Source: Saprospiraceae bacterium (GTDB taxonomy: Bacteria > Bacteroidota > Bacteroidia > Chitinophagales > Saprospiraceae). Taken from it: 64,000 bases of DNA. Every line of letters begins with the position of its first letter. Position 1 is the first letter of the stretch. The DNA lies in contig JANQPA010000060.1 in assembly GCA_028285545.1 (NCBI GenBank), positions 51,880-115,879 on the forward strand, given 5' to 3'. The notes beneath the pieces are model-generated. The model did no database searches. It saw only the letters and a list, made by a program, of their open reading frames with translations, and was not told the origin of the DNA. The position numbers and the translations under genes are program-made. Shown here piece after piece: positions 19,310-27,412 of the stretch.

Positions 19310-22300
19310 TTATGGTTTAATCACTTTCTTTTTCTTACTCCTATCTTCCTTAGCTGGCTCCTTAGGATGAATAGGTCCTTTTTTCTTAATTTGCTCCATC
19401 ACTTCTTCGATGGATTTTTCCAATTGAGGATCGATTCCTTTGGCTAGTGCTGTAGGATCTTCTTTCACTTCGATATCAGGATCTACACCATGTCCTTCCT
19501 TAAACCAGGTACCATCAGGATTATACATTCGGAAGGTAGGAACAGTTACGGATCCCCCATCGATGAGAGTAGGTGCACCACTAATACCAATCAAACCACC
19601 CCAGGTACGGCTACCAATAAGAGGGCCTAATCCAGCTTTTTTGAAATAATCCGGGAAGGCATCTCCACCAGAACCCGACCATCCATTGATCAACATAGCC
19701 ATAGAGCCAAAATTGGCGACTGGCGGCCACTGCCAGTTTTTACCATCACGAACTGACCAATAGGCCAGCGGCTTGCGATTCAATAATTCAATGAAACGAT
19801 CCGGAATTTGGCCTCCGTTATTAAAGCGCTCATCTACCACCAATCCTTCTTTATTCCACTGTCCGTAAAATTGGCGTACCAGTTCATTTTGTCCACCTAC
19901 ACCCGTACTTGGTACATAGATATAGCCAATCTTCCCGCCAGAAGCTTCATCTACACGTTTTCGGTTTTGTTCTATCCAAGCCAGGTTTCTAAGGCGTGTT
20001 TCTGAGCGTAGTGTCTTAACTACTACCGTTTTAGCATCCTCCCAGGAAGGTTTGCTATTTACGGTTAATTCCACTGTCTTTCCAGCTAATCCTTCAAAAG
20101 CAGCCCAGGGATCGGTATAATCCTTCAATGGCATTCCATTTACTGCTAAAATATAATCCCCTTCTTTTACATCCACTCCTGGTTCATCAAGAGGAGAGCG
20201 TACTTCGTAATCCCATTCTGCCCCTCGAATAATGGTTTTCACTTTGAAGTGATCATTGGCTTTTTCCCAATCCACACCTAAATATCCAACTGCCTTTTGA
20301 TCTGGAATTTCCTGATCTCCACCTCCTCGATAAGTATGAGAAGCATCTAATTCACCAATTAGCTCTCCAAGAATATAATTCACATCATTACGGGTCATGG
20401 CATATTTGATCATATTACCATATTGTTCTCTTTTAGCTTCCCAGTCTACCCCATGCATTTCATCATCATAGAAAAAGTCACGCTGAAAACGCCAGGCATC
20501 ATTAAAAATTTGTGTCCATTCATCCCGAGGATTAATGGTAGATTCCATTTCTTCTAGGGCGATGGTTTTATCCATTTTTTTGTTAGGTCCTACATCAATA
20601 ATCGCTGCATTATTTCCTTGCCTTACCAACAATTTTTTACCATTGGCACTTAGCCTGTAGGAGGAAACATTCTTTATGATCGTTTTTTCTTTTCTGTCTT
20701 TTAAGTCATAATACATCAAAGCACTTTCTCCGCCACCTGAGCCAGAGTTGGGATAACGCATAAACAAAACCTTACCCTCTACAGCTGCTAATTGAGACAT
20801 ATTTCCTGCTTCGGGAGGAAGCATGATGATGCGACGTTCAAAATTGTCAAAATTAATTTCTAAGGAATTATCCTTTTCCTCAGCTTTATCTTTTTTCTCT
20901 TCTTCATCTTCTTTGCCTTCTTCTTCTGAATCATCAGTAATGGCAACCTCGTCATTTTCAGCAGAAAGTGGAGAAGAGACATCATCTCTCAAAGCAATCG
21001 CAGCAATGCTGGTTGCATTGGGATAAGACCAGGAATTGTCATAAGTGCTATATACCGGCCTGAAAGTACGGTTGGTATGCATATATAAAAATTCGCCTTT
21101 AGGATCAAAAGTAGGTTGCGAATCCGAGTAGAAACCACTAGTAGCCTGCGTCAATTTTTTATTTTCTGAGTCATAAATAAAAATGGCATTATTTCGGCTA
21201 TCCATGGACTTATGAAAGGCCAGCCAGCGACTATCAGATGACCAATTGGCTCTCCAATTCCTCAATCCTCCTTCAAATAAAAACAGATCCTGATCAACCT
21301 TATCGAAGGAATTGTCTTTCATATTATACATCCAGATGGTCATGGCCTGATCTACAAAAACCAATTTTTCACTATCCGGCGACCAGTATAGATTATATCT
21401 GAATCCAGGTCCAAGATTAGTCAAGATTTTTTCTTTAGCGCCTTCTTTCATATCTTTTACTGCCAATTCATATTCTCCTTTTTTATCCGTCCAATAAGCG
21501 ATGTATCTTCCATTAGGCGACCAGGCTGGGAAACGCTCCGCTACTCCTGTAGATCTGGTTAGATTTTGGATAATTCCTTTTTCAGCGGGAAGAGAAAAGA
21601 TTTCCCCTCTGGCTTCCACGATGGCTCTTTTTCCGTCAGGGGCGATGGCCATATTTTGGATGTATCTTTGTGCCTTTTCTTTTCTTGGCTTAAGCGTCAC
21701 TAAATCTGTGGCTATTTGGATTTTGACTTCTCGGTGTTTATGGGTTTTCATATCTAAGAGGTGTATTTTACCACCTGCCTCGAATACAATTTCTTTAGAA
21801 CCCTGAGCCGGAAAATGAACGTCAAAATCTTTAAATTTTGTTATCTGCTTAGTTTTATCCGTTTTGGTATCATACATCCAGATATTGGCTCTTGCATTAT
21901 CACCTTGATCGGAAAGGAAATATATTTTATCTCCTGCCCACATAGGCAATTCATCATTCCAGGTATTGTTGGTAATATTTTTAGACTCCAATGTCTCCAA
22001 ATCAAAAATCCAGATGTCAGCAGACATACCTCCTCGATAGCGTTTCCAGGTACGAAAAATTCTAGATCTGTCGGTAAAGGCTATCTTTTTACCATCAGGT
22101 GAGATGCTACCAAACTCTCCGTAGGCCATAGGTAGTTTTTCCGGTAAACCGCCCTCACTTGCTACTTTATAAAACTGAGAAAAACGTTGTTTTCCACTAT
22201 TCATACTGGAAACATACAATAAGTTTTTTCCATCGGGGTACCAATCCAAGAGGCGGTCATTCATACCATGGTGTGTAACACGAGTAGGAACTCCTCCATT

Positions 22301-22579
22301 GGTCGGAAGAGCATAAATATCTACGTTACCGTCATAATTTCCTGAGAAGGCCAGCATACTGCCGTCTGGAGAAAATCGAGGAAATGTTTCATTGCCTTTG
22401 GCAGAGCTTAATTTGGAAGCAAGGCCTCCTTCTTTAGCTACTGTCCAGATGTCTCCTCCATAAGAGAAAGCGATTTTGGTATCCGAAACATCTGGGTATT
22501 GAAATAGACGGGCATCAATTTGGCCCTCCACAACAAAGCAAATACCTAATAATAGTAGTAGAGAATAAATGGATTTCAT
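19310..22579 (-). CDS. Tricorn-type S41 protease
   Basis: A 1089-residue exported protein (signal peptide about 1-19). The N-terminal two thirds are WD40-like propeller blades (FSPDGSMLAFSG, WSPNGRYIAYW). An acidic/lysine-rich linker follows (about 545-575; EEEGKEDEEEKKDKAEEKD). Next comes the Tricorn core (DEWTQIFNDAWRFQRDFFYD near 690), a PDZ domain (about 760-850) and the S41 protease domain. The catalytic serine is likely in GSGGDAFP (near residue 970), in the position of the GSDGD motif of archaeal Tricorn. The length matches bacterial Tricorn homologues. It probably degrades peptides in the periplasm. The gene is solitary, flanked by repeat-rich DNA at both ends. Confidence 0.93.
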   Translation of the reverse strand: MKSIYSLLLLLGICFVVEGQIDARLFQYPDVSDTKIAFSYGGDIWTVAKEGGLASKLSSAKGNETFPRFSPDGSMLAFSGNYDGNVDIYALPTNGGVPTRVTHHGMNDRLLDWYPDGKNLLYVSSMNSGKQRFSQFYKVASEGGLPEKLPMAYGEFGSISPDGKKIAFTDRSRIFRTWKRYRGGMSADIWIFDLETLESKNITNNTWNDELPMWAGDKIYFLSDQGDNARANIWMYDTKTDKTKQITKFKDFDVHFPAQGSKEIVFEAGGKIHLLDMKTHKHREVKIQIATDLVTLKPRKEKAQRYIQNMAIAPDGKRAIVEARGEIFSLPAEKGIIQNLTRSTGVAERFPAWSPNGRYIAYWTDKKGEYELAVKDMKEGAKEKILTNLGPGFRYNLYWSPDSEKLVFVDQAMTIWMYNMKDNSFDKVDQDLFLFEGGLRNWRANWSSDSRWLAFHKSMDSRNNAIFIYDSENKKLTQATSGFYSDSQPTFDPKGEFLYMHTNRTFRPVYSTYDNSWSYPNATSIAAIALRDDVSSPLSAENDEVAITDDSEEEGKEDEEEKKDKAEEKDNSLEINFDNFERRIIMLPPEAGNMSQLAAVEGKVLFMRYPNSGSGGGESALMYYDLKDRKEKTIIKNVSSYRLSANGKKLLVRQGNNAAIIDVGPNKKMDKTIALEEMESTINPRDEWTQIFNDAWRFQRDFFYDDEMHGVDWEAKREQYGNMIKYAMTRNDVNYILGELIGELDASHTYRGGGDQEIPDQKAVGYLGVDWEKANDHFKVKTIIRGAEWDYEVRSPLDEPGVDVKEGDYILAVNGMPLKDYTDPWAAFEGLAGKTVELTVNSKPSWEDAKTVVVKTLRSETRLRNLAWIEQNRKRVDEASGGKIGYIYVPSTGVGGQNELVRQFYGQWNKEGLVVDERFNNGGQIPDRFIELLNRKPLAYWSVRDGKNWQWPPVANFGSMAMLINGWSGSGGDAFPDYFKKAGLGPLIGSRTWGGLIGISGAPTLIDGGSVTVPTFRMYNPDGTWFKEGHGVDPDIEVKEDPTALAKGIDPQLEKSIEEVMEQIKKKGPIHPKEPAKEDRSKKKKVIKP

Positions 22580-22758
22580 AATAATTTAGTTGAGTGATTA
22601 ATAGGTAGTTTTTTAGGACAATAACATCCCATGATAGTTCGTGACAGAATCTATCATAAGTAAATACTTTGCAATATTGGTAAGTATTACAAAATCTTTA
22701 CCTAAAATATTTTTTGTACCGTGTTCCGCCTACCTACGTTTTACTTCGGTAGGTAAAT

Positions 22759-22810
22759 GTTCCGTGTTCCGTGTTCCGTGTTCCGTGTTCCGTGTTCCGT
22801 GTTCCGTGTT
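22759..22810. repeat. Heptamer tandem repeat (GTTCCGT)7
   Basis: Seven perfect copies of GTTCCGT plus GTT. An isolated related unit (GTGTTCCG) lies at 22721-22728, and the reverse complement motif GGAACACGG occurs about 170 bases downstream. Confidence 0.9.
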
Positions 22811-22873
22811 TAAGGGATTGCTTCATTGAAGGTAATGTTGCTTATTTGAGCTTCTTTCTCACGCAGATTCCGC
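22810..22873. repeat. Dispersed 64-bp block, copy 1
   Basis: Aligns without gaps to 55714-55777. The first 14 bases (TTAAGGGATTGCTT) are identical, and later matches include CTTATT, GAG, TTTCTCA, GCAGAT and CGC. Both copies directly follow a short tandem repeat. Confidence 0.7.
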
Positions 22874-23169
22874 CAATTTCGCTAAATGTAATCTGCGAAA
22901 TTGACGGTATTTGCGTGCCAAAAAAGTTTCAAATAACAGGAGTTCTTTAATCTTTACAAAACTTAACTAGGAACACGGAACTCTAAACTCTGAACAATAT
23001 CTTCATATAGCAGCCCTAACTTCAATTGATTCTAATTTAATCGTTGGGGTCAGCCAAGTTTCTTAATTGTTTACTTAACTAAAGTAATTATAATTATTCC
23101 AAGAAAAGAAGTAAATGAAGCAATAGATGGAGAGAAATTAGACAAACAAACGTCATTCTTATATTTATT

Positions 23170-23856
23170 TCAACGAGTAATCTCTTTTAAAACGGCTTGT
23201 TTTTGATATTTACTTATGGGAATTTTAAATTCCTTGATGAGAATGCGATTGCCTTCTATAGCTCGGATATGTGCTTTGGCTACAACGAAAGATTTATGGG
23301 TTTGGATAAAATCATCATTAGGTAGGGATTCCAATAAAGATTTAAGTGTAGAGTGAACCATCAACTTATTTTCATTGGTATAAATTAAAACATAGTTTTG
23401 CTGGCTTTCCAGGAATAGAATATCCTCAAAATGAATTTTTTCAAGCCTTTTATTGACTTTGACAAACATGTATTCTTTAGCAGAACTTTGCCCTAATAAT
23501 TCAAAATACTCCTTTGCTTTTAGTGCCGATTTAAAAAACCGCTGGAAGGAAATTGGTTTTAATAAATAATCTAAAACATCTAGTTCAAAACTTTCAATAG
23601 CATATTCTGGATAGGCTGTAGTAAAAATTACTCTCGGCAGGTTTTTGGTCATACGTAAAAAATCCACGCCGCTCAATAGGGGCATGTTAATGTCTAAAAA
23701 AACCAAATCGATATGATTTTCGGTAATGGCTTCATTCAGTTGTATGGCATTTTCGAATTGCCCAGCCATTTCCAGAAATTCGATTTTTTGGATGTAGTTA
23801 GCCAGGCCTTTTCGGGCAAAAGGTTCATCATCGGTAATGGCACATTTGATCATCAT
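23170..23856 (-). CDS. LytTR-family response regulator
   Basis: A 228-residue cytoplasmic regulator. The receiver domain (1-115) has the acidic pair near residues 9-10 and the phosphorylation site Asp55 in LVFLDINMPL. The C-terminal LytTR DNA-binding domain (about 128-225) contains FLESQQNYVLIYT and HSTLKSLLESLP followed by FIQTHKSFVV. It is co-transcribed with the sensor kinase just upstream, whose stop codon overlaps this start. The start is MM: ATG codons at 23856 and 23853 are both possible. Target genes are not evident, but the PQQ dehydrogenase gene lies directly upstream on the same strand. Confidence 0.92.
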   Translation of the reverse strand: MMIKCAITDDEPFARKGLANYIQKIEFLEMAGQFENAIQLNEAITENHIDLVFLDINMPLLSGVDFLRMTKNLPRVIFTTAYPEYAIESFELDVLDYLLKPISFQRFFKSALKAKEYFELLGQSSAKEYMFVKVNKRLEKIHFEDILFLESQQNYVLIYTNENKLMVHSTLKSLLESLPNDDFIQTHKSFVVAKAHIRAIEGNRILIKEFKIPISKYQKQAVLKEITR

Positions 23857-24905
23857 ATGGCTGCAACTTTAAGATTGACTTCAAAGCGATCCTCTTCCTT
23901 TTTAATATCGATTTGATGTTTTTCTGGATATAATAAATTTAAACGACGATGTAGGTTCTCCAATCCGATACCATTATTATTTCCTTCGGAAAAACCATTT
24001 TGAGCTCCTTGGTTTATGGAGTTGATAGCTTTAAAATTAATCCATTTGGAATCCTGATCTAATTGTAAGTGAATCCAATAATCTCCTCCAACATATTTAT
24101 AGGCATTTTCTACTAAGGGTAAAAATAAAAAGGGAGCTATGGTTTTCATTTGGTTATTTTCTGGGAAATCAAGCTGTATGTTCAACTTTTTCGAATGTCT
24201 TATTTTCTGTACAGCTATATAGTTTTTTATATACTTCAATTCTTTTTCTAAGGGGACCCGATCGTCATTGCATTCATATAATTGATAGCGGAGCATTTGC
24301 GAAAATTCATCTAAAGTTTTCTGTGCTTTATCCTTATCTTCTACAATCAAATGATAAATATTATTAATAGCATTAAAAAGAAAATGAGGGTTGATCTGGG
24401 CTTTCAAAAATTTTAATTCGGTCTCTACCTTTTCCCTGGCCAGTTTTTCCGCTTTTATTTTATGCTCAGTTGATGCCTGTAAATAATAATTAGCTCTACG
24501 ATAGACAAAAATAAACAGGGTGAAGGACAAAACTGTGACATTCATAATCACCGGATCATGAGGCTGAATTCCATTGTCAAAGAAAGCCATAACACAAAGA
24601 CCAATAGCATTTCCAACAATGATTGTAAAAATTGCAATAACCCTTACTTCGTAAGCAATTTGTTTTTTGGTATCCTTAAACGTTTTTTTGTTAAACCTTT
24701 TGGTAAAATACCGAATGCCAACCATCAGAAGATAAACTAAAAATAAGGCTCCTAAAAATTCGCTGACATTGGTTTCCCAAGGGCGTAACCAGATCCTGGT
24801 TTCAGTGGCAGAGTCGTTCACGAGTCGAATAGTACCATACACAGCAATGGTCAGTCCAATTGGAATTAAAACCCATCTTTTGAAAACTTTTGAAAAGCTT
24901 TTCAT
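23853..24905 (-). CDS. LytS-like sensor histidine kinase
   Basis: About 350 residues with four hydrophobic spans in the first 160 residues, a short coiled segment (EHKIKAEKLAREKVETELKF in part), and a His_kinase domain with the phospho-accepting motif AQINPHFLFNAINN. The GHKL ATPase follows, with PLVENAYKYVGG and GIGLENLHRRL. The open frame begins at a TTG at 24938. I prefer the ATG at 24905, which gives MKSFSKVFKRW and places the first span normally. It overlaps the LytTR regulator by 4 bases (ATGA), which is strong evidence for a cognate pair. The signal is unknown. Confidence 0.9.
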   Translation of the reverse strand: MKSFSKVFKRWVLIPIGLTIAVYGTIRLVNDSATETRIWLRPWETNVSEFLGALFLVYLLMVGIRYFTKRFNKKTFKDTKKQIAYEVRVIAIFTIIVGNAIGLCVMAFFDNGIQPHDPVIMNVTVLSFTLFIFVYRRANYYLQASTEHKIKAEKLAREKVETELKFLKAQINPHFLFNAINNIYHLIVEDKDKAQKTLDEFSQMLRYQLYECNDDRVPLEKELKYIKNYIAVQKIRHSKKLNIQLDFPENNQMKTIAPFLFLPLVENAYKYVGGDYWIHLQLDQDSKWINFKAINSINQGAQNGFSEGNNNGIGLENLHRRLNLLYPEKHQIDIKKEEDRFEVNLKVAAI

Positions 24906-25011
24906 TGAATTAAGTTTAGAGGGTATAAGGAGTGGCAAATAATTGACATTTTATTACAAGTTTATTTGCCACTCCACTATCGCTTCAAAAAATGGGTTTT
25001 TATTTCCCATT

Positions 25012-26976
25012 CTACTCTAAAGCGTATACCATTATTTGATCTCCCAGAGGAGTCCCTAATTTACCATGGCCACCAGCAGCCACTAGAACATATTGTTTTC
25101 CATTTACCTGATAGCTCATAGGCGTGGCATGGCCACCAGCAGGTAACTGTGCTCCCCAAAGCATCTTCCCTGTTTGGGAATCAAAGGCACGGAAAAATCC
25201 ATCTAAAGTACCAGCGATAAAAGTCAATCCACCAGCAGTACACATTGCTCCTCCCAGGCTCAAAGAACCCCAATTAACCGCCTCAGGGAATTTTCCTGGG
25301 TCCATCATAATTCCTAATGGAACTTCCCAGCTCAATTTTCCAGTCTTAAGGTCTATGGCTGCCAAAGTGCCCCAGGGTGGTTTCGTTTGCATAATAAGTC
25401 CTTGTGAGGAGATTTCAAAAAGATAATCTCTGGTCATCACATAAGGACTTCCGGTTTGCCGGCCGATTTCGGCTCTCTGGTTAACGGCACGAATTTCATT
25501 TATTTGTTTTTTGTCTCTTGGGTATAGTGTGATCAAAGCTGCTAGATAATTGACATTGGTGATTAACAACTGCCGCTCCGGATCAAAGCAGGCACCACTC
25601 CAATTCATCCCTCCTACATTACTTGGCGTCATAATGGTTCCTTCAAAACTAGGAGGAGTGAAAATTCCTTCATTTCGTAGGGGCGCGATGCGTTTTTCAG
25701 CCTTAGCTTTCAATTCAGGGGTAGGCCCCCAAGCGTCTTCTTTTGTGATTTTCCGCAATCCTAATAAAGGTAATTGAGCTGGAAATGGTTGAGTAGTGGC
25801 CGTTTCTTCACCAGGAACATCAGATTTGGGAACGGGTCTTTCTTCGATGGGAAACATGGCCTCTCCATTTTCTCTATTAAAAACAAAGATGTGCCCCATT
25901 TTAGTGACAATAGCCACTGCCGGAACCATTTCACCATCTTTTTCCAAATCAAATAAAACGGGTTGGGCTGGAACGTCAAAATCCCAAAGATCGTGATGCA
26001 CGGCCTGGAAATGCCAGACTACTTTTCCTGTGGATGCCTTTAAGGCCACCAGAGAGTTGGCATAATTATTATGTCCTTTTCTTTCGCCTCCGTAATAATC
26101 TGGACTGGGGCTGGAAGTAGGCACAAAAACCAGGTCACGAGCCGGATCAGCTGACAATGGTGCCCAGGCATTTGCCGCTCCTGATTTAGAAGGATCTGGA
26201 TTATCCCAGGCTTTATAAGCTGGATCTTCCGGATCTGTTGGGATGGGATCCCAGGACCAGCGAAGTTTTCCGCTTCGAGCATCATAAGCTCTGACTGCTC
26301 CAGAGGGGTAATCTATGTTTTGATTATCACCCATCACAGAGCCGATTACAATCAAATCATTGATGACAGCTGGTGGAGAAGTAACCTGAATTCGACCGAT
26401 GCCTTCTGTTAGGTCAATGGTACCATTTTCGCCGAAAGAATTAACAGGTTGACCATCCTTGGCATTTAAAGCAATTAAGCGGCCATCGATGGTAGCGATA
26501 AGAATACGTAGGTAATCATCATCTTCGGGGGAAAGACTCGAATCTATCCACTTAGAAACACCCCTAGAAGTTATTTCTGAATATCCACCTTGCAAATTCA
26601 CTTTGGGGTTGAAGGTCCACAGTTCCTCTCCCTTTTCAGCACTCAAGGCAATGACTCGATTGGTAGGCGTACTAAAATATAGTACCCCATTGACCATTAG
26701 AGGGGTAGTTTCAAAGGCTGCTTTTTGTCCAATACGAGTATTTTCATAAGTTTTTAACTCCCCAGTGTGGTAGGTCCAGGCCAGTTTTAATTGACTAGCA
26801 TTGGCGGTATTGATTTGTTTGAGTGGGGAGTACCCCATCCCTCCTGGGTTATTCCCATAATTGGCCCATTGCCCATTTTCAAAAAAGTTTTTTTCTCTAT
26901 CAATTTGGGGGTGATTTTGTGCCCAAATAGCAGGGGCAAAAAATAGGCAAACAAATGTCCAGATCCATCTTTTCAT
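25012..26976 (-). CDS. PQQ-dependent dehydrogenase, soluble glucose/alcohol dehydrogenase type
   Basis: A 654-residue periplasmic enzyme with a signal peptide (about 1-19). It has the eight-bladed quinoprotein propeller: repeated W-motif blades such as GELLWTFNPK-like EELWTFNPK, GKVVWHFQAVHHDLWDFD (about 317-334), and GKLSWEVPLG. HHDLWDFD with the following PAQPVLFDL is a hallmark of membrane-type glucose dehydrogenase and related enzymes. The C-terminal GGLTFIAGTLDGFFRAFDSQ and GGHGKLGT are also typical. It oxidises a sugar or alcohol with PQQ and passes electrons to the respiratory chain. No N-terminal membrane anchor or haem-binding CxxCH is present. PQQ synthesis genes are not in the window. 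Confidence 0.9.
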   Translation of the reverse strand: MKRWIWTFVCLFFAPAIWAQNHPQIDREKNFFENGQWANYGNNPGGMGYSPLKQINTANASQLKLAWTYHTGELKTYENTRIGQKAAFETTPLMVNGVLYFSTPTNRVIALSAEKGEELWTFNPKVNLQGGYSEITSRGVSKWIDSSLSPEDDDYLRILIATIDGRLIALNAKDGQPVNSFGENGTIDLTEGIGRIQVTSPPAVINDLIVIGSVMGDNQNIDYPSGAVRAYDARSGKLRWSWDPIPTDPEDPAYKAWDNPDPSKSGAANAWAPLSADPARDLVFVPTSSPSPDYYGGERKGHNNYANSLVALKASTGKVVWHFQAVHHDLWDFDVPAQPVLFDLEKDGEMVPAVAIVTKMGHIFVFNRENGEAMFPIEERPVPKSDVPGEETATTQPFPAQLPLLGLRKITKEDAWGPTPELKAKAEKRIAPLRNEGIFTPPSFEGTIMTPSNVGGMNWSGACFDPERQLLITNVNYLAALITLYPRDKKQINEIRAVNQRAEIGRQTGSPYVMTRDYLFEISSQGLIMQTKPPWGTLAAIDLKTGKLSWEVPLGIMMDPGKFPEAVNWGSLSLGGAMCTAGGLTFIAGTLDGFFRAFDSQTGKMLWGAQLPAGGHATPMSYQVNGKQYVLVAAGGHGKLGTPLGDQIMVYALE

Positions 26977-27163
26977 AGTCGATTGATTTTTGGGGATAAA
27001 ATAACCTATATGAGTAGGATGGGGTATTTTTTTTGATATGTGGGTGGGGTGGAGTGATGAGTGGGAGGCTTAGGGCTGCAGTTAGTAATAGAAAATTGTT
27101 TAGCAAAAAATAGATTTATGAATAGCAAGGGAATTTTTTTCAACAAAATTCTGTAAGTAAAAT

Positions 27164-27274
27164 GCATCTGTAGCTCAGTTGGTAGAGCGCCAATACTTGC
27201 CACCTGTAGGTTAATCAAGTTCCTATTTTCGACTTATAATCGGGAGGTCGGTGGTTCGAGTCCATCCAGATGCA
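27164..27274 (+). tRNA. tRNA-like RNA with a 38-nt insertion before the anticodon stem (UAU at 34-36)
   Basis: A canonical 73-nt tRNA layout is visible once a 38-nt insertion is removed. Acceptor GCATCTG (27164-27170) pairs perfectly with CAGATGC (27267-27273), and the discriminator is A. The D arm is GCTC/GAGC with loop AGTTGGTA. The T arm has loop TTCGAGT and a 5-bp stem with one G-U. The variable loop is AGGTC. The anticodon loop CTTATAA (27233-27239) gives anticodon UAU, on a weak stem (TTCGA/TCGGG, two G-U pairs). The insertion 27190-27227 sits between position 26 and the anticodon stem and can fold by itself through ACTTG/CAAGT. No CCA is encoded. The position does not fit a usual intron (37/38). 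It could be a tRNA mimic or a dead tRNA. The acceptor stem resembles tRNA-Arg. Confidence 0.6.
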
Positions 27275-27364
27275 CAAAGCTGGCAAAGGAAGTTCCTATA
27301 AAAATAATTGGATCGATATTACTTCTCGCTAGCCTCTATAAATAGGTAAAGGGTGTTCCTATAA
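27217..27364 (+). repeat. Three copies of GTTCCTAT
   Basis: AAGTTCCTAT occurs at 27217-27226 (inside the insertion of the tRNA-like RNA) and at 27290-27299, and GTTCCTATAA at 27355-27364. Spacing is about 73 and 65 bases. The last copy ends 48 bases before the ATG of the 583-residue protein. Confidence 0.6.
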
Positions 27365-27412
27365 TCAAGAATCCCAATCTTTTATACACCCCACTTATTT
27401 TAACAAAAACAA

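Larger units (their letters stand above)
22580..23169. other. 590-base gap with tandem repeats and hairpins
   Basis: No gene is seen. The gap holds a small hairpin (TACCTAC and GTAGGTA arms near 22730-22755), a heptamer array (22759-22810), a 64-base block shared with 55714-55777, and a hairpin at 22870-22907 whose arms are 12/13 complementary, flanked by an outer CACGCA/TGCGTG pair. A short ORF on the plus strand crosses the array but is only repeat translation. Confidence 0.6.

Noticed and set aside
21501..22102. Two ORFs of 101 and 113 codons opposite the Tricorn-type protease
   Set aside because: They are antisense shadows of a conserved coding region.
22759..22810. Array that could suggest a CRISPR
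   Set aside because: The unit is only 7 bases, units touch each other and there are no unique spacers or cas genes.
27164..27274. Group I intron in a tRNA
   Set aside because: The insertion is only 38 nt and sits at 26/27, not in the anticodon loop; group I introns are several times longer.
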